Shown here: one piece after another, positions 1-5,048 of the stretch | How the letters are laid out: each line of letters starts with the position of its first letter | Numbering within the stretch: position 1 is the stretch's first letter | NCBI GenBank assembly: GCA_014239225.1 | Contig: JAAZZI010000017.1 | Span: 1-10,861 of the forward strand | Direction of reading: 5' to 3' | DNA from: Gammaproteobacteria bacterium | Lineage (GTDB): Bacteria > Pseudomonadota > Gammaproteobacteria > Eutrophobiales > Eutrophobiaceae | Length of the DNA stretch: 10,861 bases | The notes under the pieces: generated by a model | Seen by the model: only the letters and a program-made list of their open reading frames with translations | What the model was told of the DNA's origin: nothing | The model's database searches: none | Position numbers and translations under genes: made by a program

Positions 1-505
1 TGTCGCAACTGGTTTTAATATGGAAAAACGTATAAAGCAGTTTGAAAATGACCATGATGATTATAGCTCAATAATGTTAAAGGCATTAGCGGATCGTTTC
101 GCTGAAGCTTTTGCTGAACGCTTACATGAGTTGGTTCGTAAAAAATACTGGGGGTACACTCCCAACGAATCACTTAGTCATGAGAAATTAATCAGTGAAT
201 CTTACAATGGTATTCGTCCTGCCCCGGGGTACCCGGCATGCCCTGATCACACTGAAAAAGAACTACTATGGAAACTAATGGACGTTGAAGAAAATACAGG
301 AATAAAACTTACTGAGTCATTTGCGATGTATCCAACGGCTGCTGTATCAGGATGGTATTTTTCACATCCAGATTCTAGATATTTTGGATTAGGAAAAATT
401 AACCGTGACCAAATTAAAAACTATGCGCAAAGAAAAGGATTAGATTTAGAAAACATCGAGAAATGGCTTTCTCCGAATCTCGGGTATACGCCAGATAATA
501 ATTAA
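1..505 (+). CDS. metH: Methionine synthase (cobalamin-dependent), C-terminal part; 5' end outside the window
   Basis: The reading frame is open from base 2 to the TAA at 503-505, so the ATG at 20 is internal and this is the tail of a larger protein. The visible 167 residues match the AdoMet-binding activation domain of MetH. This domain binds S-adenosylmethionine and allows reductive methylation of oxidised cob(II)alamin, reactivating the enzyme that makes methionine from homocysteine and methyltetrahydrofolate. The diagnostic AdoMet-binding stretch RPAPGYPACPDHTEK lies at about 215-259. A second family signature, AVSGWYFSHPDSRYF, follows at about 344-388. Upstream, the HDDYSSIMLKALADR segment is also typical of the domain. 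The C-terminus (LGYTPDNN) is close to where MetH proteins normally end, so the 3' end appears intact. The catalytic homocysteine, folate and cobalamin domains would lie to the left. Transcription probably ends at the hairpin that follows. The cytoplasmic location is inferred from the family. Confidence 0.96.
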   Translation, partial: VATGFNMEKRIKQFENDHDDYSSIMLKALADRFAEAFAERLHELVRKKYWGYTPNESLSHEKLISESYNGIRPAPGYPACPDHTEKELLWKLMDVEENTGIKLTESFAMYPTAAVSGWYFSHPDSRYFGLGKINRDQIKNYAQRKGLDLENIEKWLSPNLGYTPDNN

Positions 506-511
506 CCAAAC

Positions 512-546
512 TTAATATTACACATCCGTGTGTAAAATTAATTTTT
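512..546 (+). terminator. Intrinsic terminator after metH
   Basis: A 12-bp stem with one A-A mismatch: TTAAT (512-516) pairs with ATTAA (537-541), and TTACACA (518-524) pairs with TGTGTAA (529-535). The loop is the four bases TCCG. A run of five T follows at 542-546. It begins 7 bp after the metH stop. On the - strand the same hairpin lies just past the end of the convergent 549-932 gene, but there it lacks a good U tract, so it is a better terminator for metH. Confidence 0.8.
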
Positions 547-548
547 GA

Positions 549-932
549 TTAAAAAAATTCTCTGCTTGTTCTTGGAGAAGTTACCCATAAATCATCAATA
601 GGTGCCATCTCTTGCTTAGGTTTTAAACATAAACCCATAGCTAAACTATAAGCCAAAGCAGGATTGTCTAATTGATTTTTCCAAACTAATTGTATTGCTT
701 GAAATGCACGATGCTTCATGCTGTCAGCAACCGGCGCATTCTCGATTAGATCGAGAATATCTTTTAGTATAACGCCTCGACGATAAGTATCAGCAGCCTG
801 ATACGCGTCCTCAGCAAATAATTCACAAGAATGTGCCGGATAGGTTCTAGTCGTATAATCGTTAGCCAAAACCTCAATTGGTTTGGATAATACTATAAAC
901 CACAATATTGAATAGACAATTAAACTTCTCAT
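549..932 (-). CDS. Small exported protein of unknown function with two cysteines
   Basis: A 127-residue protein that I do not recognise as a named family. Residues 1-23 look like a Sec signal peptide: a hydrophobic core from about residue 4 to 15 and a likely cleavage after VLA before N24-D25. The mature part would be about 104 residues, with exactly two cysteines, C36 and C102, which could form a periplasmic disulfide. The middle (about 40-100) reads as mostly helical and includes an AYQAADTYRRG segment of the kind common in small proteobacterial periplasmic proteins. The C-terminus is polar and ends in REFF. The start at 932 is supported by a GAGAG about 7 nt upstream and by the signal peptide beginning there. 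The gene is convergent with metH. Upstream on the same strand lies a strong terminator (982-1016), so it either has its own promoter near 951-979 or is controlled by read-through of that hairpin. Function cannot be assigned. Confidence 0.75.
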   Translation of the reverse strand: MRSLIVYSILWFIVLSKPIEVLANDYTTRTYPAHSCELFAEDAYQAADTYRRGVILKDILDLIENAPVADSMKHRAFQAIQLVWKNQLDNPALAYSLAMGLCLKPKQEMAPIDDLWVTSPRTSREFF

Positions 933-950
933 TTTAATCTCTCATGTTTT

Positions 951-979
951 CTTATGAGCCTCCAGTTATGTTTAAGCAA
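951..979 (-). promoter_or_regulatory. Weak candidate promoter for the 549-932 gene
   Basis: On the - strand, TTGCTT (979-974) is separated by exactly 17 bp from CATAAG (956-951). The first matches the -35 consensus at 3 of 6 positions and the second matches TATAAT at 4 of 6. Transcription would start near 944, giving a leader of about 12 nt that contains the GAGAG ribosome-binding sequence. The -35 box overlaps the A/U-tract side of the terminator at 982-1016. Weak matches like this are common in AT-rich DNA. Confidence 0.3.
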
Positions 980-1016
980 AAAAAAAGGCCGCTGGTGAAT
1001 CACCTACGGCCTTTTT
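980..1016. terminator. Strong bidirectional intrinsic terminator
   Basis: AAAAAGGCCG (982-991) pairs perfectly with CGGCCTTTTT (1007-1016). After a 2x2 internal mismatch, GGTG (994-997) pairs with CACC (1001-1004) around the loop AAT. Read on the - strand it ends in a run of about nine U (986-978), an excellent terminator for - strand transcripts arriving from 1397-2311 or starting near 1150. On the + strand it has a five-U tail, but no + strand gene ends nearby. It sits about 50 nt upstream of the - strand gene at 549-932. Confidence 0.85.
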
Positions 1017-1069
1017 GGATTGGTATATTTGTTTCTTAAACTATTAGATCATTAAAAATCCATTGACGC

Positions 1070-1122
1070 ACAGGTGCCTGTAGCTACCGCATAGATCGTT
1101 GCGGTGCCATATAAATACCTGT
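1070..1122. repeat. Nested inverted repeat in the 933-1396 intergenic region
   Basis: On the + strand, ACAGGT at 1070-1075 is complementary to ACCTGT at 1117-1122. Inside it, ACCGCA at 1086-1091 is complementary to TGCGGT at 1100-1105. A competing local hairpin also exists: ACAGG (1070-1074) with CCTGT (1077-1081), which in DNA forms the palindrome ACAGGTGCCTGT but has too small a loop to be a good RNA hairpin. The hexamer GGTGCC occurs twice (1073-1078 and 1103-1108). These are exact matches read from the sequence. Confidence 0.65.
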
Positions 1123-1154
1123 TTTGTCATATAATTTAGAATCATGGGTGCGCG

Positions 1155-1203
1155 ATATTCCTCGTATTTCAAATTAATGTCAAGTTATTTACTACTAAAT
1201 AAC
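1155..1203 (-). promoter_or_regulatory. 20-bp dyad abutting a TTGACA -35 box
   Basis: GTTATTTA at 1184-1191 and TAAATAAC at 1196-1203 form a perfect 8-bp inverted repeat around CTAC. On the - strand the dyad is followed with no gap by a consensus -35 box, TTGACA (1183-1178). The -10 at 17-bp spacing is GAATAT (1160-1155), only 3 of 6 matches. A good -35, a poor -10 and an adjacent dyad would suit a regulated promoter with a regulator bound just upstream. The dyad could also be an AU-rich hairpin in the 3' part of a transcript coming from 1397-2311. Confidence 0.4.
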
Positions 1204-1314
1204 TAAAAATTTCTATGTTTTTCTACCAGTTAGTCCTTTAATCTGAGTTAAAGTTCAAAATGTTCAAATCATCAATTATTCCCTTTATTGGTAATTAGTG
1301 TGTCGGGGAGACTC

Positions 1315-1419
1315 TCAGCTTAATTTCTCTATTATTTTTTCATTTTGTACATCAATAATTTGACTATGAAATTCTATGGGGCTTGTTTGTAATTGCTTAT
1401 TCCTCTTTTTGCTTTCCAT
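1315..1419 (-). CDS. Possible 34-residue ORF overlapping the end of the Sel1-repeat gene
   Basis: An ATG at 1419-1417 on the - strand opens a 34-codon frame ending at TGA (1317-1315). It overlaps the last 23 nt of the Sel1-repeat gene in a different frame. A TGGAA lies about 6 nt before the ATG, inside the upstream gene, so translational coupling is conceivable. The product would be hydrophilic and charged (beginning MESKKRNKQL, ending KIIEKLS), with no membrane segment or cysteine. An open frame of this length is not rare by chance in such DNA, and I recognise no homologue. Confidence 0.2.
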   Translation of the reverse strand: MESKKRNKQLQTSPIEFHSQIIDVQNEKIIEKLS

Positions 1420-2311
1420 ATTTATTCCAGTATTCTCTCGCTAATTTTCGAGCTTTTTCCAATTCCTTTTCATCTAATTGGATCTCTATATTATCTCGAA
1501 TTTCTTGAGCAGGCTTGAATCCTCGGGCCGCCACAATGCCTGCCCAGGCGTAGGCTTGCGTATAATCTTGTTTAGTTTTAGTTCCTAAGTAATAGATTTC
1601 AGCAAGTTTGTATTGAGCCATAATATGTTTGTTTTCAGCTAAATTATAAAACCATTCTATTGCTTTTAAATCCGCCTTTGGAATACCAATTCCTTCATGA
1701 TACATATTGATTAAATTGACTTGTGAAGCTAAAAAACCTTGGTCAGATGCTTTTCGATACCATTCTATGGCCTTATTGTTATTTTTTTCTAGACCACGCC
1801 CATTTTGAAACATAACGCCAAGATCATGTTGTGCCCTAGCCCATCCTTTTTCCGCAGCTTTTCTATACCATTTTACTGCTTCAGTATAATCCTGGTGAAC
1901 GCCTATCCCGTCATGAAACATATAGCCGATACTTGCTTCTGCTTCTTCGTTACCCTGAACTGCTGCCATGCGAGACCATTTCATTGCCATCAAATAATCT
2001 CTCTCGACTCCTGCTCCTTGAATATATAATTGAGCTAGCCTGATTTGAGAATTAGGATAACCTTTTTTTGCAGACTTCTTATACCATTTAGCTGCTTCTT
2101 GAAAATCTTGGTTTATATGTAATCCATTTTCATGCATAAAACCTATATAATACTGCGCCCTGGCATCACCATCATTAGCCAGAAAAGTGAATTCTTTAAA
2201 TGCTTTCTCATAATCACCTGACATATAAGCAGTATTTGCTAGCTCATAATTTGATTGACCGCAAGCGGAAATAAAAATTATAAAGCAAAACATGAGAAAT
2301 AAAGATTTCAT
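1397..2311 (-). CDS. Sel1-repeat (TPR-like) lipoprotein
   Basis: A 304-residue protein. The N-terminus (1-16) is a hydrophobic lipoprotein signal ending in a lipobox, ISAC, with C17 as the acylated residue, so the mature protein should be anchored to a membrane facing the periplasm. After a short TPR-like segment (about 22-45: YELANTAYMSGDYEKAF), six or so Sel1 repeats of 36 residues follow from about 48 to 263. Their consensus features are clear: A-x-x-x-[IL]G at the start, an N/DG-x-G-[IV] turn, and A-x-x-W[YF]-x-K-A-[AS]-x-x-G at the end. The C-terminal 30 residues are a charged helix. Sel1 repeats form alpha-helical solenoids that mediate protein-protein contacts; in bacteria they are linked to envelope functions and host interaction, but the partner cannot be read from sequence. 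It is transcribed divergently from ccmA. I see no Shine-Dalgarno before the start; the lipoprotein signal supports the start at 2311. Confidence 0.88.
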   Translation of the reverse strand: MKSLFLMFCFIIFISACGQSNYELANTAYMSGDYEKAFKEFTFLANDGDARAQYYIGFMHENGLHINQDFQEAAKWYKKSAKKGYPNSQIRLAQLYIQGAGVERDYLMAMKWSRMAAVQGNEEAEASIGYMFHDGIGVHQDYTEAVKWYRKAAEKGWARAQHDLGVMFQNGRGLEKNNNKAIEWYRKASDQGFLASQVNLINMYHEGIGIPKADLKAIEWFYNLAENKHIMAQYKLAEIYYLGTKTKQDYTQAYAWAGIVAARGFKPAQEIRDNIEIQLDEKELEKARKLAREYWNKYGKQKEE

Positions 2312-2323
2312 AATTTTATAAGC

Positions 2324-2368
2324 TTACATAGATTCTGTAGAATATCGACTATAATAAAATAATATAAT
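2324..2368 (+). promoter_or_regulatory. Candidate promoter region of the ccm operon
   Basis: Two perfect TATAAT hexamers lie at 2350-2355 and 2363-2368, upstream of the ccmA ATG at 2383. The best -35-like match for the first is TTACAT (2324-2329), but the 20-bp spacing is too long. The second has no recognisable -35 and would start transcription within about 8 nt of the ATG, giving an almost leaderless message. Between the two divergent genes, ATTCT (2332-2336) and AGAAT (2339-2343) form a small perfect dyad that could be an operator. There is no Shine-Dalgarno before ccmA. Nearly all of this DNA is A/T, so chance TATAAT matches are likely. Confidence 0.4.
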
Positions 2369-2382
2369 TAAGCACTAAAAAA

Positions 2383-3012
2383 ATGTCGAAATTTAGTATC
2401 AATAATCTTGAATGCATTCGCCAAAATAATATTCTATTTAAAGGGCTAAATCTTACTATGGAAGATGGTGGGTTAGTGCAGATTAACGGTGCAAACGGCA
2501 GTGGCAAAAGTAGTTTATTACAGATTTGTGCGGGACTAATACAGATAACCACTGGCGAAGTATTATGGAATAATATAAATATTAATCAGCACCGTTATGA
2601 ATTTCAAAGTAATATTTTATATATTGGACATACTAATGCCATAAAAGCAACGTTAACTGCAGAAGAAAATATGACGATTATTCATTCTTTAACAGGATCA
2701 AAATCAAAAATTAATTATTCTACAATTCTTAAAAAAATTGGCATGTCAGGTATGAATAAAATTTTTACATACAACATGTCTGCTGGTCAAAAAAGACGTC
2801 TAGGGCTTACAAGGTTATTTATGACAAAGTCAAAATTATGGTTCCTTGATGAACCGTTTAATGCATTAGATAAGGAAGGCAAAAAAATAATTGAAAATTT
2901 AATTATTAATCATTGTGCTAAAGGCGGGATAACTATCTTTACTACCCACCAAAAAATGGAAATTGATGGCTATCCATTACAAAGTATTCATCTGAGAAAT
3001 AATAATGTCTGA
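2383..3012 (+). CDS. ccmA: Cytochrome c maturation ABC transporter, ATP-binding subunit CcmA
   Basis: A 209-residue ABC ATPase, close to the usual CcmA length of about 205. Walker A is GANGSGKS (36-43), the ABC signature is SAGQK (133-137), Walker B is LWFLDEP (152-158) with D156 and the catalytic E157, and the switch histidine is H189. CcmA works with CcmB, CcmC and CcmD at the inner membrane; its ATP hydrolysis releases haem-loaded CcmE from the CcmC-haem-CcmE complex. The short form without extra domains, the SAGQKRRLGLTRL context and the gene order identify it as CcmA rather than another ABC ATPase. It is the first gene of the operon, 71 bp from the divergent Sel1-repeat gene. The start has no Shine-Dalgarno. 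It is kept because the protein begins at the normal point (MSKFSINNLEC) and no upstream alternative exists. Its end overlaps ccmB by 8 nt. Confidence 0.95.
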   Translation: MSKFSINNLECIRQNNILFKGLNLTMEDGGLVQINGANGSGKSSLLQICAGLIQITTGEVLWNNININQHRYEFQSNILYIGHTNAIKATLTAEENMTIIHSLTGSKSKINYSTILKKIGMSGMNKIFTYNMSAGQKRRLGLTRLFMTKSKLWFLDEPFNALDKEGKKIIENLIINHCAKGGITIFTTHQKMEIDGYPLQSIHLRNNNV

Positions 3013-3679
3013 ATATATAAATATTTTTAATGTTATTTTAAAACGCGATCTAATGCTCGCTTTTCGAGATAAAACAGATTTTATTAATTCATTAATTTTT
3101 TTTATTATTGTCATTACGCTCTTCCCGTTGACCTTCGGCACAAAGTCGACAATAGTAAATGAAATAATACCTGGAATGATCTGGATTAGTGCTTTATTAG
3201 CGACTTGTCTATCGCTTGAAACGATTTTTCGTTCTGATTTCGAAGACGGTAGCATTGAGCAACTAACTTTATCTCGTTATCCGCTTACATTACTTGTGTC
3301 AGCAAAAATATTTGCGCACTGGATAACATTTGGTATGCCTCTGATAATAATTTCATTACTGATGGGAATACTTCTCTCATTGTCAAATGAAATAATAATA
3401 GCTCTCTTCATTACATTAATTCTCGGAACGCCAATCTTAAGTCTTCTTGGTTCTGTTATGGTTGCCTTAACAATTGGTTTACGTGGCGGTATGTTACTTA
3501 ATCTTTTGATTCTACCTTTATCAATGCCTGTTCTTATTTTTTCTACAGTTGCAATACAAAATGCAGCATTAAACCAATCCATCATAGCTGAGACCTATTT
3601 TCTAGCGGGTATACTTGTACTAGCAATCACCTTAGCACCATTAGCAACTGCTGCTGCTTTAAGAATACGATTGAGTTGA
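3005..3679 (+). CDS. ccmB: Haem exporter membrane subunit CcmB
   Basis: A 224-residue polytopic membrane protein, the expected length for CcmB. It is the ABC-2-type permease partner of CcmA. The N-terminus carries the family-typical cytoplasmic segment (LKRDLMLAFRDKTDF, about 12-26). About six hydrophobic segments follow, roughly at 28-43, 52-69, 97-122, 128-156, 160-184 and 195-217. The conserved loop FRSDFEDGSIEQL (about 76-88) after the second segment is typical. Family members take part in the ATP-dependent release of holo-CcmE; whether CcmAB itself moves haem is debated. The ATG lies inside the last codons of ccmA (8-nt overlap), a sign of translational coupling, and ccmC begins 4 nt after the stop. 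Confidence 0.94.
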   Translation: MSEYINIFNVILKRDLMLAFRDKTDFINSLIFFIIVITLFPLTFGTKSTIVNEIIPGMIWISALLATCLSLETIFRSDFEDGSIEQLTLSRYPLTLLVSAKIFAHWITFGMPLIIISLLMGILLSLSNEIIIALFITLILGTPILSLLGSVMVALTIGLRGGMLLNLLILPLSMPVLIFSTVAIQNAALNQSIIAETYFLAGILVLAITLAPLATAAALRIRLS

Positions 3680-3683
3680 TAAA

Positions 3684-4418
3684 ATGTACAAGTGGATTCA
3701 TCAATTTGGCTCACCTAAATATTTTTATGATATTTCCTTACACTTATCTAAATGGGTCACTATTGTCTGCATTGTTTGCTTTATAGGTGGACTTTACGGG
3801 GGTCTAGTTTTAGCGCCAGCAGATTATCAACAAGGAGATAGCTTTAGAATTATTTATGTGCACGTGCCTGCTGCATGGATGTCTCTTTTTATATATGTAA
3901 TCCTTGCTACTTCAGGGGCAATTAGTCTTATTTGGCACATTAAAATTACAGATATCATAGCAAGAGTTAGTGCGCCAATCGGAGCATCATTTACTTTTTT
4001 AGCTTTATCGACAGGCGCTATCTGGGGAAAGCCTATGTGGGGTACCTACTGGGTATGGGATGCAAGATTAACATCAGAACTGATATTATTATTTTTATAT
4101 CTAGGCTATATAGCACTACAATCAGCTTTTGATGATAAAAGAATTGCGGCGCGCGCAGGGGCAATACTTGCATTAATAGGTATAATAAATATCCCGATAA
4201 TTCATTACTCAGTCGAATGGTGGAGCACACTACATCAAGGCCCAACAATTACAAAGTTAGACAAACCCTCAATTCATCTCACTATGCTAATTCCCCTAAT
4301 ATTAATGGTAATAGCATTTAAAACTTTTTACATTGCAATAGCTCTAATTAAGACAAGAAGCGAAATACTTAAATATGAATGCAATTCTTCATGGGTTAAA
4401 AAAATATTAGGTAATTAA
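3684..4418 (+). CDS. ccmC: Haem-handling membrane protein CcmC
   Basis: A 244-residue inner-membrane protein of the haem-handling protein (HHP) family, with about six membrane spans. The periplasmic tryptophan-rich WWD motif is present as WGKPMWGTYWVWDARLTSE (114-132). The two external haem-ligand histidines are H60 (IIYVHVPAAW) and H184 (STLHQG), the same numbers as in the E. coli protein. CcmC binds haem at its periplasmic face and is needed for its covalent attachment to the CcmE histidine. The central WGTYWVWDARLTSE block is the CcmC version of the WWD domain and distinguishes it from CcmF. Spacing is 4 nt from ccmB, and ccmD follows 4 nt after the stop. The start is preceded by only a weak purine stretch. 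Nothing is truncated. Confidence 0.96.
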   Translation: MYKWIHQFGSPKYFYDISLHLSKWVTIVCIVCFIGGLYGGLVLAPADYQQGDSFRIIYVHVPAAWMSLFIYVILATSGAISLIWHIKITDIIARVSAPIGASFTFLALSTGAIWGKPMWGTYWVWDARLTSELILLFLYLGYIALQSAFDDKRIAARAGAILALIGIINIPIIHYSVEWWSTLHQGPTITKLDKPSIHLTMLIPLILMVIAFKTFYIAIALIKTRSEILKYECNSSWVKKILGN

Positions 4419-4422
4419 AGTT

Positions 4423-4587
4423 ATGTCATTAAATAATTTTTTTGCAATGGGTGGTTACGCAGCTTATGTTTGGTCGGCATACGGTATTAGCTTCATTGTT
4501 CTATTTCTAAATATTTTTCTGGCCGTTAGAAATGAACGCAAAACAATAGATGAATTAAAAAAAAGATTAGGGAGCAATAATAAATAA
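4423..4587 (+). CDS. ccmD: Small haem-exporter membrane protein CcmD
   Basis: A 54-residue protein encoded between ccmC and ccmE. The N-terminal part contains the CcmD signature FFAMGGYAAYVWSAYG (residues 6-21), with the conserved GGY and YVW elements. One membrane span follows (about 21-35) and then a basic, charged cytoplasmic tail (about 36-54: RNERKTIDELKKR). CcmD stabilises the CcmABC-CcmE complex and is needed for release of holo-CcmE. Length, topology (N-terminus outside, C-terminus inside by the positive-inside rule) and position all fit. It starts 4 nt after ccmC stops, and ccmE starts 2 nt after its TAA. Genes this short are easily missed by length cut-offs. Confidence 0.92.
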   Translation: MSLNNFFAMGGYAAYVWSAYGISFIVLFLNIFLAVRNERKTIDELKKRLGSNNK

Positions 4588-4589
4588 CA

Positions 4590-5048
4590 ATGACTCCAAG
4601 AAGAAAACGTATATTTATTGTTAGTTTCATTCTAATTGGTATAAGTATTGCCGCAACATTAATTTTGACAGCATTTGAAGAAAATTTAATGTATTTTTAT
4701 AGTCCAACAGAAATTGCTAATGGCGAAGCGCCAAAAGTCCGTGCATTTCGAATTGGGGGGCTAGTATTAACCGATAGTGTTAAACGAAATCCTAATAATC
4801 TTAAAGTTAATTTTGTACTAACTGATACAATTAATGAAATTAAAGTAATATATGATGGCATTCTTCCTGACCTATTTCGTGAGGGTCAGGGTATAGTTGC
4901 CAATGGAAAAATGAAATCTGACAATATCTTCGTTGCCGATCAAGTGCTGGCTAAACATGATGAAAATTATATGCCGCCGGAAGTAGCAAAAGCTCTTGAA
5001 GATGCAGGCGCTCAACTCCCTTATCAAGAAAATAAAATAGTTAAATGA
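4590..5048 (+). CDS. ccmE: Periplasmic haem chaperone CcmE
   Basis: A 152-residue protein near the usual 150-160. It has a short basic cytoplasmic N-terminus (PRRKR), one membrane anchor (about 8-28) and a periplasmic OB-fold beta-barrel. The haem-binding motif is HDENY (123-127): H123 forms the covalent bond to the haem vinyl group, and Y127 is the conserved axial-ligand position. Upstream, YYSPTEI-like (36-42) and the RIGGLVL strand are family-typical. CcmE receives haem from CcmC and delivers it to CcmF/H. The start follows GGAG at 4571-4574, about 15 nt away, which is rather distant, but the basic N-terminus before the anchor fits the family. The gene overlaps ccmF by 4 nt (ATGA). This is the histidine-type CcmE, not the cysteine variant known from some archaea and deltaproteobacteria. 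Confidence 0.97.
   Translation: MTPRRKRIFIVSFILIGISIAATLILTAFEENLMYFYSPTEIANGEAPKVRAFRIGGLVLTDSVKRNPNNLKVNFVLTDTINEIKVIYDGILPDLFREGQGIVANGKMKSDNIFVADQVLAKHDENYMPPEVAKALEDAGAQLPYQENKIVK

Larger units (their letters stand above)
978..1150 (-). ncRNA. Candidate structured RNA: sRNA gene or attenuator leader of the 549-932 gene
   Basis: There is no convincing ORF here, but the - strand carries the parts of a short transcription unit of about 170 nt. A TTGACA box lies at 1183-1178, with a possible but poor -10 (GAATAT, 1160-1155) at 17-bp spacing. A nested inverted repeat follows: ACAGGT/ACCTGT outer arms (1070-1075 and 1117-1122) and ACCGCA/TGCGGT inner arms (1086-1091 and 1100-1105) around an 8-nt loop. 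The unit ends at the terminator at 982-1016. The structured core is visibly richer in G+C than its surroundings. Either a trans-acting small RNA or a cis-acting leader controlling the gene 50 nt downstream fits. I recognise no Rfam family: 6S, tmRNA, RNase P, 5S and tRNA patterns do not match. Confidence 0.4.

Noticed and set aside
20..22. ATG at 20 as the start of a complete 161-residue gene
   Set aside because: The frame is open upstream to base 2, and the residues before the ATG continue the MetH domain, so this is an internal methionine of a truncated gene.
1053..1121. Short - strand frame reading YGTATIYAVATGTCASMDF, looking like the C-terminal end of an exported protein
   Set aside because: It is closed by a stop only a few codons upstream and has no start. 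A frameshifted pseudogene remnant is possible, but the inverted-repeat structure explains the base composition equally well and I recognise no parent gene.
933..1396. tRNA, rRNA or CRISPR in the largest intergenic gap
   Set aside because: No cloverleaf with a TTC loop and acceptor stem, no rRNA-like segments and no regularly spaced direct repeats were seen. The only direct repeat is GTTCAAAAT/GTTCAAATC at 1253-1270, which is too small to interpret.
1805..2029. 74-codon + strand ORF inside the Sel1-repeat gene
   Set aside because: It is antisense to clear Sel1 repeats and its translation has no recognisable features; it is a shadow of the real gene.
2977..3585. Two - strand ORFs inside ccmB (92 and 102 codons)
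   Set aside because: Both are antisense to a well-supported CcmB and arise from its hydrophobic codons read in reverse.
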